This document shows, piece by piece, positions 36,839 to 44,440 of a stretch of DNA of 49,524 nt. The position numbers and the translations under genes are program-made. Source of the stretch: JASLDZ01 sp964242625 (lineage in GTDB: Bacteria; Pseudomonadota; Alphaproteobacteria; Caulobacterales; Caulobacteraceae); assembly GCA_964242625.1 (NCBI GenBank), contig CAXTAO010000022.1, positions 1-49,524 on the forward strand. The letters are read 5' to 3'. Each line of letters begins with the position of its first letter. Position 1 is the stretch's first letter. Under the pieces are notes generated by a model. The model was not told the DNA's origin. It made no database searches and saw only the letters and a list, made by a program, of their open reading frames with translations.

Positions 36839-37238
36839 GCCGCCGTGCTCGGTCGCGTCAAGGGTTCGTGCTCCGCGCCGGCCTTCGGCCGCCCTTGACC
36901 CGCCCTGCGCTCGACGGCTGACCAAAGGGGTCGGGACGCGGGGGCGTCCCTTCTTGTTAATTCGACTTAGGCCTGCGGCCCGCGTCAAACACAGGGCTAA
37001 GGCTGGCCACAGCCCGCCAGCGGCGGGCGGCGCTCGTCAGAGCGACGGGGCCGCTCGGGCTCAGGGGTCGCCGCGGCCTCCACCGTCATCGGTGAAGCCC
37101 TGTGTTCGACCCGCCGGAGGCGTTGTCGAACTTGAGGCGGGACGCCCCGCGTCCCGACGCCCATGCGTCAGCCGTCGCGCGCAGGGCGGGTCAAGGGCGA
37201 AGAGCGAAGCGTCCCTTGACGCGACCGAGCACGATGGC
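36839..37238 (+). repeat. Dispersed multi-hairpin repeat, copy B (complete, about 400 bp)
   Basis: The whole element is an imperfect inverted repeat: its left arm, starting gccgccgtgctcggtcgcgt, is the reverse complement of the right arm, which ends acgcgaccgagcacgatggc. Each arm has three hairpins in the same order: an outer stem gtcaaggg/cccttgac, a stem gggacg/cgtccc, and a stem ttcgac/gtcgaa (degenerate on the left here), followed by the arm-to-arm stem acacagggct/agccctgtgt. The centre (about 100 bases) has small hairpins gcccgcc/ggcgggc, cgctc/gagcg and accg/cggt. I see no convincing reading frame and no obvious target-site duplication. It separates the AT-rich island from the 89-residue membrane protein gene. 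Confidence 0.9.
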
Positions 37239-37450
37239 GCTCAGCCCACCGATCACGCGCCCGAAACGCTCACCCACCAATCCCCGACCGGGGACAAGCC
37301 GGGCGCCCGATCCACCCCGCCCACGCAACCCCGACCAGGACAGAGCGGGACAAAAACCGCGTCCCGCCCGTCCCCACCTCGCGCCCCGAAACCGCCCGCC
37401 AAGCTTCACCGTTGACGCGACCGGGACATTTCAGGGAAGGGGACGCCGCC
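37239..37450. other. Intergenic stretch without a recognisable gene
   Basis: Together with repeat copy B this makes a 618-base stretch without a gene. This part is GC-rich with Pro/Arg-type codons in all frames but no start with a ribosome site before 37451. At 37412-37423 the 12 bases ttgacgcgaccg repeat the terminal bases of the element, possibly a relic or part of its original target. Otherwise I see nothing here. Confidence 0.5.
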
Positions 37451-37720
37451 ATGGCGACCGATCGCGACACCACGACCACCGCCTCCGCCCAGCCGGCGGG
37501 CGGCACCACCGTCGTCAACACCGGCGGCGGAGCGGGCGGCGGCGGCTCGGCCTACGGCAACATCGGCGGCGCGCTGATCGGGCTGGCGGTGCTCGTGGCG
37601 GTGATCATCGGCGGCTACCTCCTGCTGCACGCCAGCCACCGCGCCGACGTGCGGGGCGACGCCATCTCGCGCGCCGCCCACAGCGTGAGCCGCGCCGCCG
37701 ACCGCGTCGCCAACCCGTAA
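37451..37720 (+). CDS. Small single-pass membrane protein
   Basis: This 89-residue protein has a Thr/Ala-rich N-terminus, a Gly-rich stretch (GGGAGGGGS), one membrane helix around residues 38-60 (GGALIGLAVLVAVIIGGYLL) and an amphipathic C-terminal tail with repeated SRAA. The ATG at 37451 follows aaggggacg and is favoured over an upstream frame start at 37412. I do not recognise a family. It is the first gene after repeat copy B and converges on the DUF4232 gene. Confidence 0.6.
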   Translation: MATDRDTTTTASAQPAGGTTVVNTGGGAGGGGSAYGNIGGALIGLAVLVAVIIGGYLLLHASHRADVRGDAISRAAHSVSRAADRVANP

Positions 37721-37760
37721 GGCGCTTCCGCCGGCCGCGCCTCCGGGCGCCCGCGAGCAA

Positions 37761-37776
37761 CGCCGCCCGGGCGGCG
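37761..37776. terminator. Palindrome between convergent genes, probable terminator
   Basis: cgccgcccgggcggcg is a perfect 16-bp palindrome in the 66-base gap between the 89-residue gene and the reverse-strand DUF4232 gene. It could form a short hairpin for termination from either side. There is no T-run, so this is a weak call. Confidence 0.4.
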
Positions 37777-37786
37777 AGGCGCGCCG

Positions 37787-38281
37787 CTAGGGCGCGGGCT
37801 CGCCCACGCGCGGGTCGATCCGCAGGGGCGGCTGGTCGAGCGCCACCGCGCCGCCCGCCGGCGCACACATGCGGCCGATGGGGCCGGCGTAGGTGGCGGT
37901 CGCCCCCGGCGCGAGCGTCACGGTCAGCCGCACGGGGGTGAAGCAGCGCGAGCGGGGGTAGACCTCGCCCGCCACCCACCGCAGGGGCGTGGTGGCCTCC
38001 GCCTCGGCGGCGACCGCCACGGGGAGCACCACCGAGCCCGGGTGCATGCCCGCCGGCGCGCGGCGGGCGACCGGCAAGGGGCGGCCTTGAGCGTCGGCGA
38101 ACACCAGGCGCGGCAGGCCCGGCAGGCGGCAGTCGGGGCCGACGTTGCGGATCACCAGCCGCGCGCCGCCGTGCGACATGCCGTTGAACGCCCCGCCCTC
38201 CCCATCGAGGCTGACGGTGACCTCTGTGCAGGCGGGCAGGGCGGCCACCGCGGCGGGCGGCGGGAGCGAGGGCGTCGTCAC
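37787..38281 (-). CDS. DUF4232-like protein
   Basis: This 164-residue protein starts at the GTG at 38281, nine bases inside the gap after gyrB; the frame is open into gyrB but no homologous sequence is expected there. The DUF4232-type beta domain has an early Cys (ALPACTEV), the NVGPDCRLPGLPRLVFADAQ block around residues 49-68, and a late Cys in PRSRCFTP. There is no clear signal peptide, so a start could be misplaced. DUF4232 proteins are usually exported in actinobacteria and proteobacteria; the function is unknown. It is probably cotranscribed with recF-gyrB. Confidence 0.7.
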   Translation of the reverse strand: MTTPSLPPPAAVAALPACTEVTVSLDGEGGAFNGMSHGGARLVIRNVGPDCRLPGLPRLVFADAQGRPLPVARRAPAGMHPGSVVLPVAVAAEAEATTPLRWVAGEVYPRSRCFTPVRLTVTLAPGATATYAGPIGRMCAPAGGAVALDQPPLRIDPRVGEPAP

Positions 38282-38289
38282 CGTCGGGC

Positions 38290-40794
38290 TCAGATATCCA
38301 CCTCGGCGTCGAGCGCGTTCTCCTGGATGAACTCGCGGCGGGGCTCGACCACGTCGCCCATCAGCTTGGCGAACATATCGTCGGCGTCGTCGGCGTGGTC
38401 GACGCGCACCTGCAGGAGGGTGCGCGCCTCGGCGTCGAGCGTGGTCTCCCACAGCTGGTCGGCGTTCATCTCGCCCAGCCCCTTGTAGCGCTGGATCGAC
38501 AGCCCCTTGCGGCCGGCGTCCATCACCGCGGCCACGAGGTCCAGCGGGCCGCGCACCCGCGTCTCGACATCGCGGCGGCGCAGGGTGGCGGGCTCGGCGT
38601 AGGTCTCGTGGAGCGCCTCGGCGCGCTCGGCCAGGCGCCGCGCGTCGGCCGAGGCCAGAAGGAGGCCGTCGAGCACGATGCGCTCGGACACGCCGCGTCG
38701 CGTGCGGCTGAAGACGAAGCCGCCCGCCGACTGGCCGGCGCCGCCCGCGCCCTCGACGGCGGGCTCGCCCGTCCAGCGCCCGTCGCCCTCCTCAGCGTAG
38801 AGGTCGAGCCGCGCGGCGGCGGCGACCGGATCAGGGTGGTCGCCGAAGAGGCCCGCGATCGCCGCCTGCTCGACGGCGAAGGCCGGCGCGCGGGTGGCCA
38901 GCCGCTCGACCAGCGTCTTGGCCTGGCGCGCCTCGCGCACCAGCCGCTCGAGATCGGGCCCGGCGATCTGCTCGCGCGTCGAGGGCAGCTCGAGCACGGC
39001 GCCTTCGGAGCCTTCGCCGAAGAGATAGCTCTCCATCTCCGCGTCGTCGCGCAGATAGCGCGAGCTCTTGCCCTTGGCCGCCTTATAGAGCGGCGGCTGG
39101 GCGATGTAGAGGTAGCCCCGCTCTATGATCTCCGGCATCTGTCGGTAGAAGAAGGTGAGGAGGAGCGTGCGGATGTGCGCGCCGTCGACGTCGGCGTCGG
39201 TCATGATGACGATCTTGTGGTAGCGAATCTTGTCGGGATTGAAGTCGTCGCGGCCGATCCCGGCGCCCAGAGCGGTGATCAGCGTGCCGATCTGCTCGGA
39301 GCCCAGCATTTTGTCGAAGCGCGCGCGCTCGACGTTGAGCACCTTGCCGCGCAGGGGGAGCACCGCCTGGTTCTCGCGGTTGCGGCCCTGCTTGGCTGAC
39401 CCGCCCGCGGAGTCCCCCTCCACGATGAAGAGCTCGCTCTTGGCGGGGTCGCGCTCCTGGCAGTCGGCGAGCTTGCCCGGCAGCGAGTTGATGCCGTCGA
39501 GCGCCGACTTGCGCCGGGTGAGCTCGCGCGCCTTGCGCGCCGCTTCGCGCGCCGCGGCGGCCTCCACGATCTTGGAGACGATCTGGCGCGCCTCGGCGGG
39601 GTGCTCCTCGAACCAGCCGTTGAGTGCGTCGGTGACGAGCCCCTCCACCGCCGGCCGCACCTCGGACGAGACCAGTTTATCCTTGGTCTGCGAGGAGAAC
39701 TTGGGGTCGGGCAGCTTGACGGAGAGCACGCAGGTCAGCCCCTCGCGCGCGTCCTCGCCCGACACGCTGACCTTCTCCCGCTTGCCCGCGCCGGACTTGT
39801 CGACATAGCCGCCGATCACCCGCGTCAGCGCCGCGCGGAAGGCGGCGAGGTGGGTGCCGCCGTCGCGCTGCGGGATGTTGTTGGTGAAGCAGAGCATCTG
39901 CTCGTGGTACGACTCGTTCCACCAGAGGGCGAGTTCCAGCTCGACCTGGTCGCGGCGCCCGCGCACCACCACCGGATCCTTAAGCGCGGGCGACTTCGAC
40001 TTGTCGAGGTGGCGCACGAAGGCCTCCACCCCGCCGTCGTAGTGCATCACCTCTTCGAACGGTTCGGCCCCGCGCAGGTCGCGGAAGCGGATGGTGACGC
40101 CCGAGTTCAGGAACGCCAGCTCGCGCAGGCGGTGCTCCAGCGTGCGGCGGTCGAACTCGATGGCGCTGAAGGTCTCGAGCGAGGGCAGGAAGGTGACGCT
40201 CGTGCCGGTGAGCGGCTGGCCCGCGCGGGGGCCGCTGTCGCGGGTGGGGGCCTCGCCCGTGATCTTGAGCGGGCTGACGGCGTCGCCGCGGGCGAAGCGC
40301 ATCTCGTGCGTCTGGCCGTCGCGCCAGACCTTGAGGTCCAGCCAGTCGGAGAGCGCGTTGACCACCGACACGCCCACGCCGTGCAGCCCGCCCGAGACCT
40401 TGTAGGAGTTCTGATCGAACTTACCGCCCGCGTGCAGCTGGGTCATGATGACCTCGGCGGCCGAGACGCCCTCGCCCTCGTGGATGCCGGTGGGGATGCC
40501 GCGCCCGTCGTCGACCACGGTGGCCGAGCCGTCGGCGTTGAGGCGCACCTGCACCGCGGTGGCGTGGCCGGCCAGCGCCTCGTCGATGGCGTTGTCCACC
40601 ACCTCGTAGACCATGTGGTGCAGGCCCGAGCCGTCGTCGGTGTCGCCGATGTACATGCCGGGCCGCTTGCGCACGGCGTCCAGCCCCTTGAGCACGCGGA
40701 TCGAGTCGGCGCCGTAGTCGCTGGAGGGCGCGCCGGCCTCCGGCGCGGCCTCGCGCGCGATTTCGGGGGCGTCGTCGGGGGTTGGATCGCTCAT
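38290..40794 (-). CDS. gyrB: DNA gyrase subunit B
   Basis: This 834-residue type II topoisomerase ATPase subunit has a GHKL ATPase domain with VVDNAIDEALAGHA, DDGRGIPTG and GGLHGVGVSVVNALS, a transducer region, then the TOPRIM domain with VEGDSAGGSAKQGR, PLRGKVLNVE and DADVDGAHIRTLLL, and the C-terminal RYKGLGEMNADQLWETT. It is slightly longer than many GyrB proteins, partly from an acidic Pro/Ala N-terminal extension of about 28 residues. The ATG overlaps the recF stop by four bases. GyrB with GyrA (elsewhere) introduces negative supercoils. Confidence 0.96.
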   Translation of the reverse strand: MSDPTPDDAPEIAREAAPEAGAPSSDYGADSIRVLKGLDAVRKRPGMYIGDTDDGSGLHHMVYEVVDNAIDEALAGHATAVQVRLNADGSATVVDDGRGIPTGIHEGEGVSAAEVIMTQLHAGGKFDQNSYKVSGGLHGVGVSVVNALSDWLDLKVWRDGQTHEMRFARGDAVSPLKITGEAPTRDSGPRAGQPLTGTSVTFLPSLETFSAIEFDRRTLEHRLRELAFLNSGVTIRFRDLRGAEPFEEVMHYDGGVEAFVRHLDKSKSPALKDPVVVRGRRDQVELELALWWNESYHEQMLCFTNNIPQRDGGTHLAAFRAALTRVIGGYVDKSGAGKREKVSVSGEDAREGLTCVLSVKLPDPKFSSQTKDKLVSSEVRPAVEGLVTDALNGWFEEHPAEARQIVSKIVEAAAAREAARKARELTRRKSALDGINSLPGKLADCQERDPAKSELFIVEGDSAGGSAKQGRNRENQAVLPLRGKVLNVERARFDKMLGSEQIGTLITALGAGIGRDDFNPDKIRYHKIVIMTDADVDGAHIRTLLLTFFYRQMPEIIERGYLYIAQPPLYKAAKGKSSRYLRDDAEMESYLFGEGSEGAVLELPSTREQIAGPDLERLVREARQAKTLVERLATRAPAFAVEQAAIAGLFGDHPDPVAAAARLDLYAEEGDGRWTGEPAVEGAGGAGQSAGGFVFSRTRRGVSERIVLDGLLLASADARRLAERAEALHETYAEPATLRRRDVETRVRGPLDLVAAVMDAGRKGLSIQRYKGLGEMNADQLWETTLDAEARTLLQVRVDHADDADDMFAKLMGDVVEPRREFIQENALDAEVDI

Positions 40795-41948
40795 GTCGTC
40801 TCCAGGGCGGCCGCGTCGGGCCGGAGGCGGGCGGCCTCGACGTGCACGCCCTGCGCCCGGCCATGGAGGCCGTCGAACAGCGCCCGCTCCGTGCCCGTGA
40901 GAAGGGCCTGGAGACCGAGCGCGGTGATCTCGTCGAAAAGGCTCAGCCGCCGCTCGGGGTCGAGGTGCGCGGCCGCTTCGTCTAGCAGTAATATAGGTTT
41001 CGGCGGCGATTCTGCACGCGCCAAGCGCTGCGCCTGCGCCATGACGAGGTTCAGCGCCAGCGCCTTCTGCTCGCCGGTCGAACCCTCCGCCGCCGGACGG
41101 TCCTTCTCCGCGTAGGTCACCAGGAGGTCGCCGCGGTGGGGACCCACAAGGGCGCGGCCGGCCGCGGCGTCGCGCGCGCGCGCCTGAACGAGCGCCGCCT
41201 TGAGGCGCGGGGCGTAGTCGGCGGTCGCCTCCGGCGCGCTCCACTCGCCGTCGAGCTGCAGGTGCGCGCGAGGGAATGGGCGGTCGCCGCGGCCGGCGAT
41301 CTCGTCGGCGAGCGCGGCTGTGGTGCGGGCGCGGGCGCCCGCCACCGCCTCGCCTTCGGCCGCCATGCGCTGTTCCAGCGCGTCGAGCCAGGCGGGGTCG
41401 GGCGCGCGCCCGGCGTCGCGCGCGTCGGAGAGCACGCGCTGGCGCTCGCGCAGCGCCTTGTCGTAGGCGGCGGCGTGGCCCGCGTGGGCGGGCTCGGCGG
41501 CGTAGGTCAGCCGGTCGAGGAAGCGCCGCCGTTCGCTGGCGGGCTCGGTGAACAGCCTGTCCTGCGAGGGCGTGAGCCAAACGAGCCGCACCGCCTCCGC
41601 CAGCCGCTGCGGCCCGGCGGGGGCGCCGTCGATGCGCGCGACGCGGCGCGCGGAGCCCGGCTCGAGCCCCGTGCCGACCCGCACCGGCCCGTCGGCGCCG
41701 TCCAGCACCGCCGAGACTGCCCAGGGCCGGCCGCGCGCCTCGCCCGGCTCGCGGCGCCCCGCCTCCGCCGCCAGCGCGCCCCGCAGCCCCTTGCCGGGCG
41801 CGAGATAGGAGACGGCCTCCAGGAGGTTGGTCTTGCCAGCCCCGTTCGGCCCCCAGAAGAAGACGGGCGCGGCGTCGAGCGCGAGCTCGGCGCGGGCGTA
41901 GCCGCGGAAGTCGGTCAGGGTGAGGGAGCGGATCGCGGCGGCGGACAT
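40791..41948 (-). CDS. recF: DNA replication and repair protein RecF
   Basis: This 385-residue ABC-type ATPase has Walker A GPNGAGKT at residues 33-40 (LTDFRGYARAEL precedes it) and a C-terminal Walker B region LLLDEAAAHLDPERR. A DNA-binding signature, TPSQDRLFTEPASERRRFLD, lies near residues 131-150. RecF works with RecO and RecR to load RecA at single-strand gaps. The ATG at 41948 matches the family start. It overlaps gyrB by four bases (ATGA), the usual dnaN-recF-gyrB arrangement, but here several small genes separate it from dnaN. Confidence 0.94.
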   Translation of the reverse strand: MSAAAIRSLTLTDFRGYARAELALDAAPVFFWGPNGAGKTNLLEAVSYLAPGKGLRGALAAEAGRREPGEARGRPWAVSAVLDGADGPVRVGTGLEPGSARRVARIDGAPAGPQRLAEAVRLVWLTPSQDRLFTEPASERRRFLDRLTYAAEPAHAGHAAAYDKALRERQRVLSDARDAGRAPDPAWLDALEQRMAAEGEAVAGARARTTAALADEIAGRGDRPFPRAHLQLDGEWSAPEATADYAPRLKAALVQARARDAAAGRALVGPHRGDLLVTYAEKDRPAAEGSTGEQKALALNLVMAQAQRLARAESPPKPILLLDEAAAHLDPERRLSLFDEITALGLQALLTGTERALFDGLHGRAQGVHVEAARLRPDAAALETT

Positions 41949-41981
41949 GCGTCGGCGGCTGTCTAGCAGACGGGACGCGGC

Positions 41982-42332
41982 GTGCGGAGCGCAGGGGCGA
42001 TGCGACGGGCGCGCGCGTTCAGGGCGAGCGTCGCATCGCCGGAGCCTCCCACCTTGCAAGCCGCCCCACCGCCCGTAGCCGCGTCGTCGCCCCAGCTCCC
42101 GCCCGGGCGGATCGACTACCAGTGCCGCGACGGTCGCCGGGTGCTCGTGCTCTACCGTTCGCGGGAGGCGGTGGTGCGCATCGAACGCCACGAACCGCTC
42201 GTCCTGACGCCCGCGGGGCCCAACGCCTGGCGCAGCGACGCCTACGCGGGCGGGCCTATCCTCCTCGTGCGCGAGCCGTCGGGCGCGCGGCTCGTCACGC
42301 CCGACTGGCCGGACACGCTCTGCGCGCCGTGA
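41982..42332 (+). CDS. Small MliC-like protein (tentative)
   Basis: This protein is up to 116 residues long (GTG 41982) or 110 (ATG 42000). It has a Pro/Ala-rich N-terminus without a clear signal peptide, then a compact beta domain: YQCRDGRRVLVLYRSREAVV, LVLTPAGPNAWRSDAY, LLVREPSGARLV, ending in a Cys (TLCAP). The pattern resembles lysozyme-inhibitor-like (MliC) domains, in which an early Cys-x-Asp-Gly strand and a late Cys are paired. The match is by eye. It diverges from recF with only 33 bases between. Confidence 0.5.
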   Translation: MRSAGAMRRARAFRASVASPEPPTLQAAPPPVAASSPQLPPGRIDYQCRDGRRVLVLYRSREAVVRIERHEPLVLTPAGPNAWRSDAYAGGPILLVREPSGARLVTPDWPDTLCAP

Positions 42333-42467
42333 GTCTGTGGCGCACGCGCCACACGGCGTGCTGCATTGCCGCATTTTAATTTGCTGGTCACCAGGGGTGA
42401 TCCTATATCGCGTCTTGTCGAAACCGGGGTCGCCCATGCCCTCGATGCCACCATTAGGAGGCATGTC

Positions 42468-42620
42468 ATGGGCGAAGCAGCGTTCGACGAGAAAGACACA
42501 GGACCTCCTCCCATGACCAAGCTCCAGACCTGGACCGACCGGGCGTCGGCCGCGGCGCTGGTGATCTCGCTCGCCGCCCTGCCGATGGCGGTGGTGGGCT
42601 TCATCGCCGCGTCCGTCTGA
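42468..42620 (+). CDS. 50-residue single-pass membrane peptide
   Basis: The start is fixed by a perfect taggagg at 42455-42461, six bases before the ATG at 42468; the frame is open to 42366 but without such a site. The peptide has a hydrophilic N-terminus (MGEAAFDEKDTGPPPMTK) and one hydrophobic helix, ALVISLAALPMAVVGFIAA, at the C-terminus. It ends just before a duplicated terminator hairpin. I do not recognise a family; a second possible start is the ATG at 42513 (35 residues). Confidence 0.55.
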   Translation: MGEAAFDEKDTGPPPMTKLQTWTDRASAAALVISLAALPMAVVGFIAASV

Positions 42621-42634
42621 GCCCCGCTCAGCAC

Positions 42635-42703
42635 CGGATGTGACAAGGGCCGCCCCTCGGGGCGGCCGGATGTGACAAGGGCCGCCCCTCGGGGCGGCCC
42701 TTT
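42635..42703. terminator. Tandemly duplicated hairpin terminator
   Basis: A 32-base unit (starting cggatgtgacaaggg) is repeated exactly at 42635-42666 and 42667-42698. Each copy carries the stem ggccgcccc/ggggcggcc with loop tc, and the second runs into tttcc. It sits between the convergent 50-residue peptide gene and the cupin gene, so it can stop transcription from both sides. The exact tandem identity indicates a recent duplication. Confidence 0.85.
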
Positions 42704-42730
42704 CCGTTTGGCGTCGAGGGGCCGGACGGG

Positions 42731-43102
42731 TCAGTCCTTCTCGGCGGCCTCCGCCTCCTCCTTGGTCTTGTGCGACACGCCGGGATCTTCGGCCGGCGGC
42801 GCGTAGACCGTGAAGATCTTAAGCGGCTCCTCGCCCTTGTTGATGAAGTTGTGCGTCGAGCCCTTCGGCACCACCACGATGTGGTTGGGCGTGATCTTGC
42901 TCGACTTGCCGTCGATCTTCACCTGACCCTCGCCGGCCACGATGAAGGTGGTCTGGTCGGCTTGGTGGGTCTCTTCGCCGATGTCCTCGCCGACGGGAAT
43001 GTTCATCATCACGATCTGGCACTGCTCGTCGAGGTAGACCTCCTTCTGCCAGTTCGTGTTCTTGGTGGTGAGCTCGATGATATCCTTGTTGAAGATGGCC
43101 AC
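42731..43102 (-). CDS. Cupin-domain protein
   Basis: This 123-residue single-domain cupin has two conserved blocks: PVGEDIGEETHQADQTTFIVAGEG (His46, a likely metal ligand) and PNHIVVVPKGSTHNFINKG (His84). It is a beta-barrel probably binding a metal ion; the substrate is unknown. The protein is unusually rich in Lys, Asn, Thr and Ile for this window, where Arg, Ala and Gly dominate, which hints at transfer from a lower-GC lineage followed by codon adjustment. It lies downstream of dnaN on the same strand, 81 bases away. Confidence 0.85.
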   Translation of the reverse strand: MAIFNKDIIELTTKNTNWQKEVYLDEQCQIVMMNIPVGEDIGEETHQADQTTFIVAGEGQVKIDGKSSKITPNHIVVVPKGSTHNFINKGEEPLKIFTVYAPPAEDPGVSHKTKEEAEAAEKD

Positions 43103-43183
43103 GCGGGCGCTCCGATGCGGGTGTGAGGGGGAGGGTGGGAGCCACCCCTAACCCGCTCGCGCCCGCCCGGTTCAGCGGCCGGG

Positions 43184-44317
43184 CTAGACCCTCAGCGGCA
43201 TCAGCACGTACTGCACGCCCGCGTCGGACGGATCGAGCACGAGCGTCGGCGAGGCGGGGTCGGCGAAGCGCATCTCCATCGTCTCGCCGCCGATCTGGCC
43301 GCACACGTCGAGGAGGTAGCGGGCGTTGAAGCCGATCTCGAAACTGTCGCCGTCGTAGTCGATCTCGACCTCCTCGACCGCCTGGCCCGCCTCCATGTTG
43401 CGCACGGTCAGGGTGAGCTTGCCGGGCTCGATCGCCATCTTCACCGAGCGGCTCTTCTCGGCCGAGATGGTGGCCACCCGGTCGACCGCCGCGGCGAACA
43501 TCTTGACGTCGACGATGGCGACCTTGGTGTTGTCGCGCGGGATCACCCGCACATAGTCGGGGAAGGCCCCGTCGATCACCTTGGAGGTCAGCGCCGCGCC
43601 GCGGCCGTCGCCGTCGACGAAGTCGAACCGCACCTTGGCGGCCGAGATGCGCATGTCCACGCTCTCGCCCGCGTCGTCCAGGAGGCGCCGCGCCTCGGCC
43701 ACCGTCTTGCGCGGCACGATCACGCCGGGCAGGCCCGCCGCACCCTCGGGCGCGGGCATCTCGGCCAGGGCCAGCCGATGGCCGTCGGTGGCGACGGCGC
43801 GCAGCTTGGTCACGCCGCCCTCGCTGACGGTGTGGAGGTAGAGGCCGTTGAGGTAGTAGCGCGTCTCCTCCGTCGAGATGGCGAAGCGCGTCTTGTCGAT
43901 CAGCCGCACGAGGTCGTCGGCCTCGATCTTGATCACGGGCGACAGGCCGTCGGCGGTCATCTGCGGGAAGTCGCCGGAGGGCAGCACCGGCAGGTTGAAG
44001 CGCGAGCGCCCGGCGGTGACCGACAGGCGCGGGTCCTCGCCCATGAACTTGAGCTCGACCTCCGCCCCGTCCGGCAGTTTGCGCACGATCTCGTAGAGCG
44101 TGTGCGCGGGGGCGGTGATCTGGCCCTCGCCCGCCACCCGCGCCCCGGTCTCGTCGACGATCTCCATGTCGAGGTCGGTGGCCGACAGGCTCACCCCGTG
44201 GCCGTCGGCCGAGAGCAGCACGTTGGACAGGATGGGGATGGTGTTGCGGCGCTCCACCACGCTCTGAACATGGCCCAGCGCCTTGAGGAGGGCGGCGCGC
44301 TCGATGGTCAGCTTCAT
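43184..44317 (-). CDS. dnaN: DNA polymerase III beta subunit (sliding clamp)
   Basis: This 377-residue protein has three clamp domains. It starts MKLTIERAALLKALGHVQ, and the ATG at 44317 is preferred over one 14 codons upstream. Typical blocks are VVERRNTIPILSNVLL, VATDGHRLALAE and the C-terminal YVLMPLRV, which forms part of the partner-binding pocket. The clamp encircles DNA and tethers polymerase III. dnaA, usually next to dnaN in many bacteria, is not in the window, which is common in alphaproteobacteria. Confidence 0.96.
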   Translation of the reverse strand: MKLTIERAALLKALGHVQSVVERRNTIPILSNVLLSADGHGVSLSATDLDMEIVDETGARVAGEGQITAPAHTLYEIVRKLPDGAEVELKFMGEDPRLSVTAGRSRFNLPVLPSGDFPQMTADGLSPVIKIEADDLVRLIDKTRFAISTEETRYYLNGLYLHTVSEGGVTKLRAVATDGHRLALAEMPAPEGAAGLPGVIVPRKTVAEARRLLDDAGESVDMRISAAKVRFDFVDGDGRGAALTSKVIDGAFPDYVRVIPRDNTKVAIVDVKMFAAAVDRVATISAEKSRSVKMAIEPGKLTLTVRNMEAGQAVEEVEIDYDGDSFEIGFNARYLLDVCGQIGGETMEMRFADPASPTLVLDPSDAGVQYVLMPLRV

Positions 44318-44440
44318 GCGACGGGCTACCGGGGCGGAGGCGAGGGGGCGGTCGCACACGCGCGCGAGTCGCCCGCGCGCCGGGTTCGGGAACGGGGCGG
44401 GGAGATTAGCCGAAAGCGCCCCGGGGGGAAGCGCTCCCGG

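Noticed and set aside
36839..37238. Repeat copy B as a CRISPR array or integron attC cluster
   Set aside because: There are no regularly spaced direct repeats with unique spacers and no cas or integrase genes. The symmetry is inverted, not tandem.
44318..44440. Possible replication origin or DnaA boxes near dnaN/recF/gyrB
   Set aside because: No TTATCCACA-like boxes or AT-rich unwinding region were found in the intergenic gaps. The origin is not shown by this sequence.
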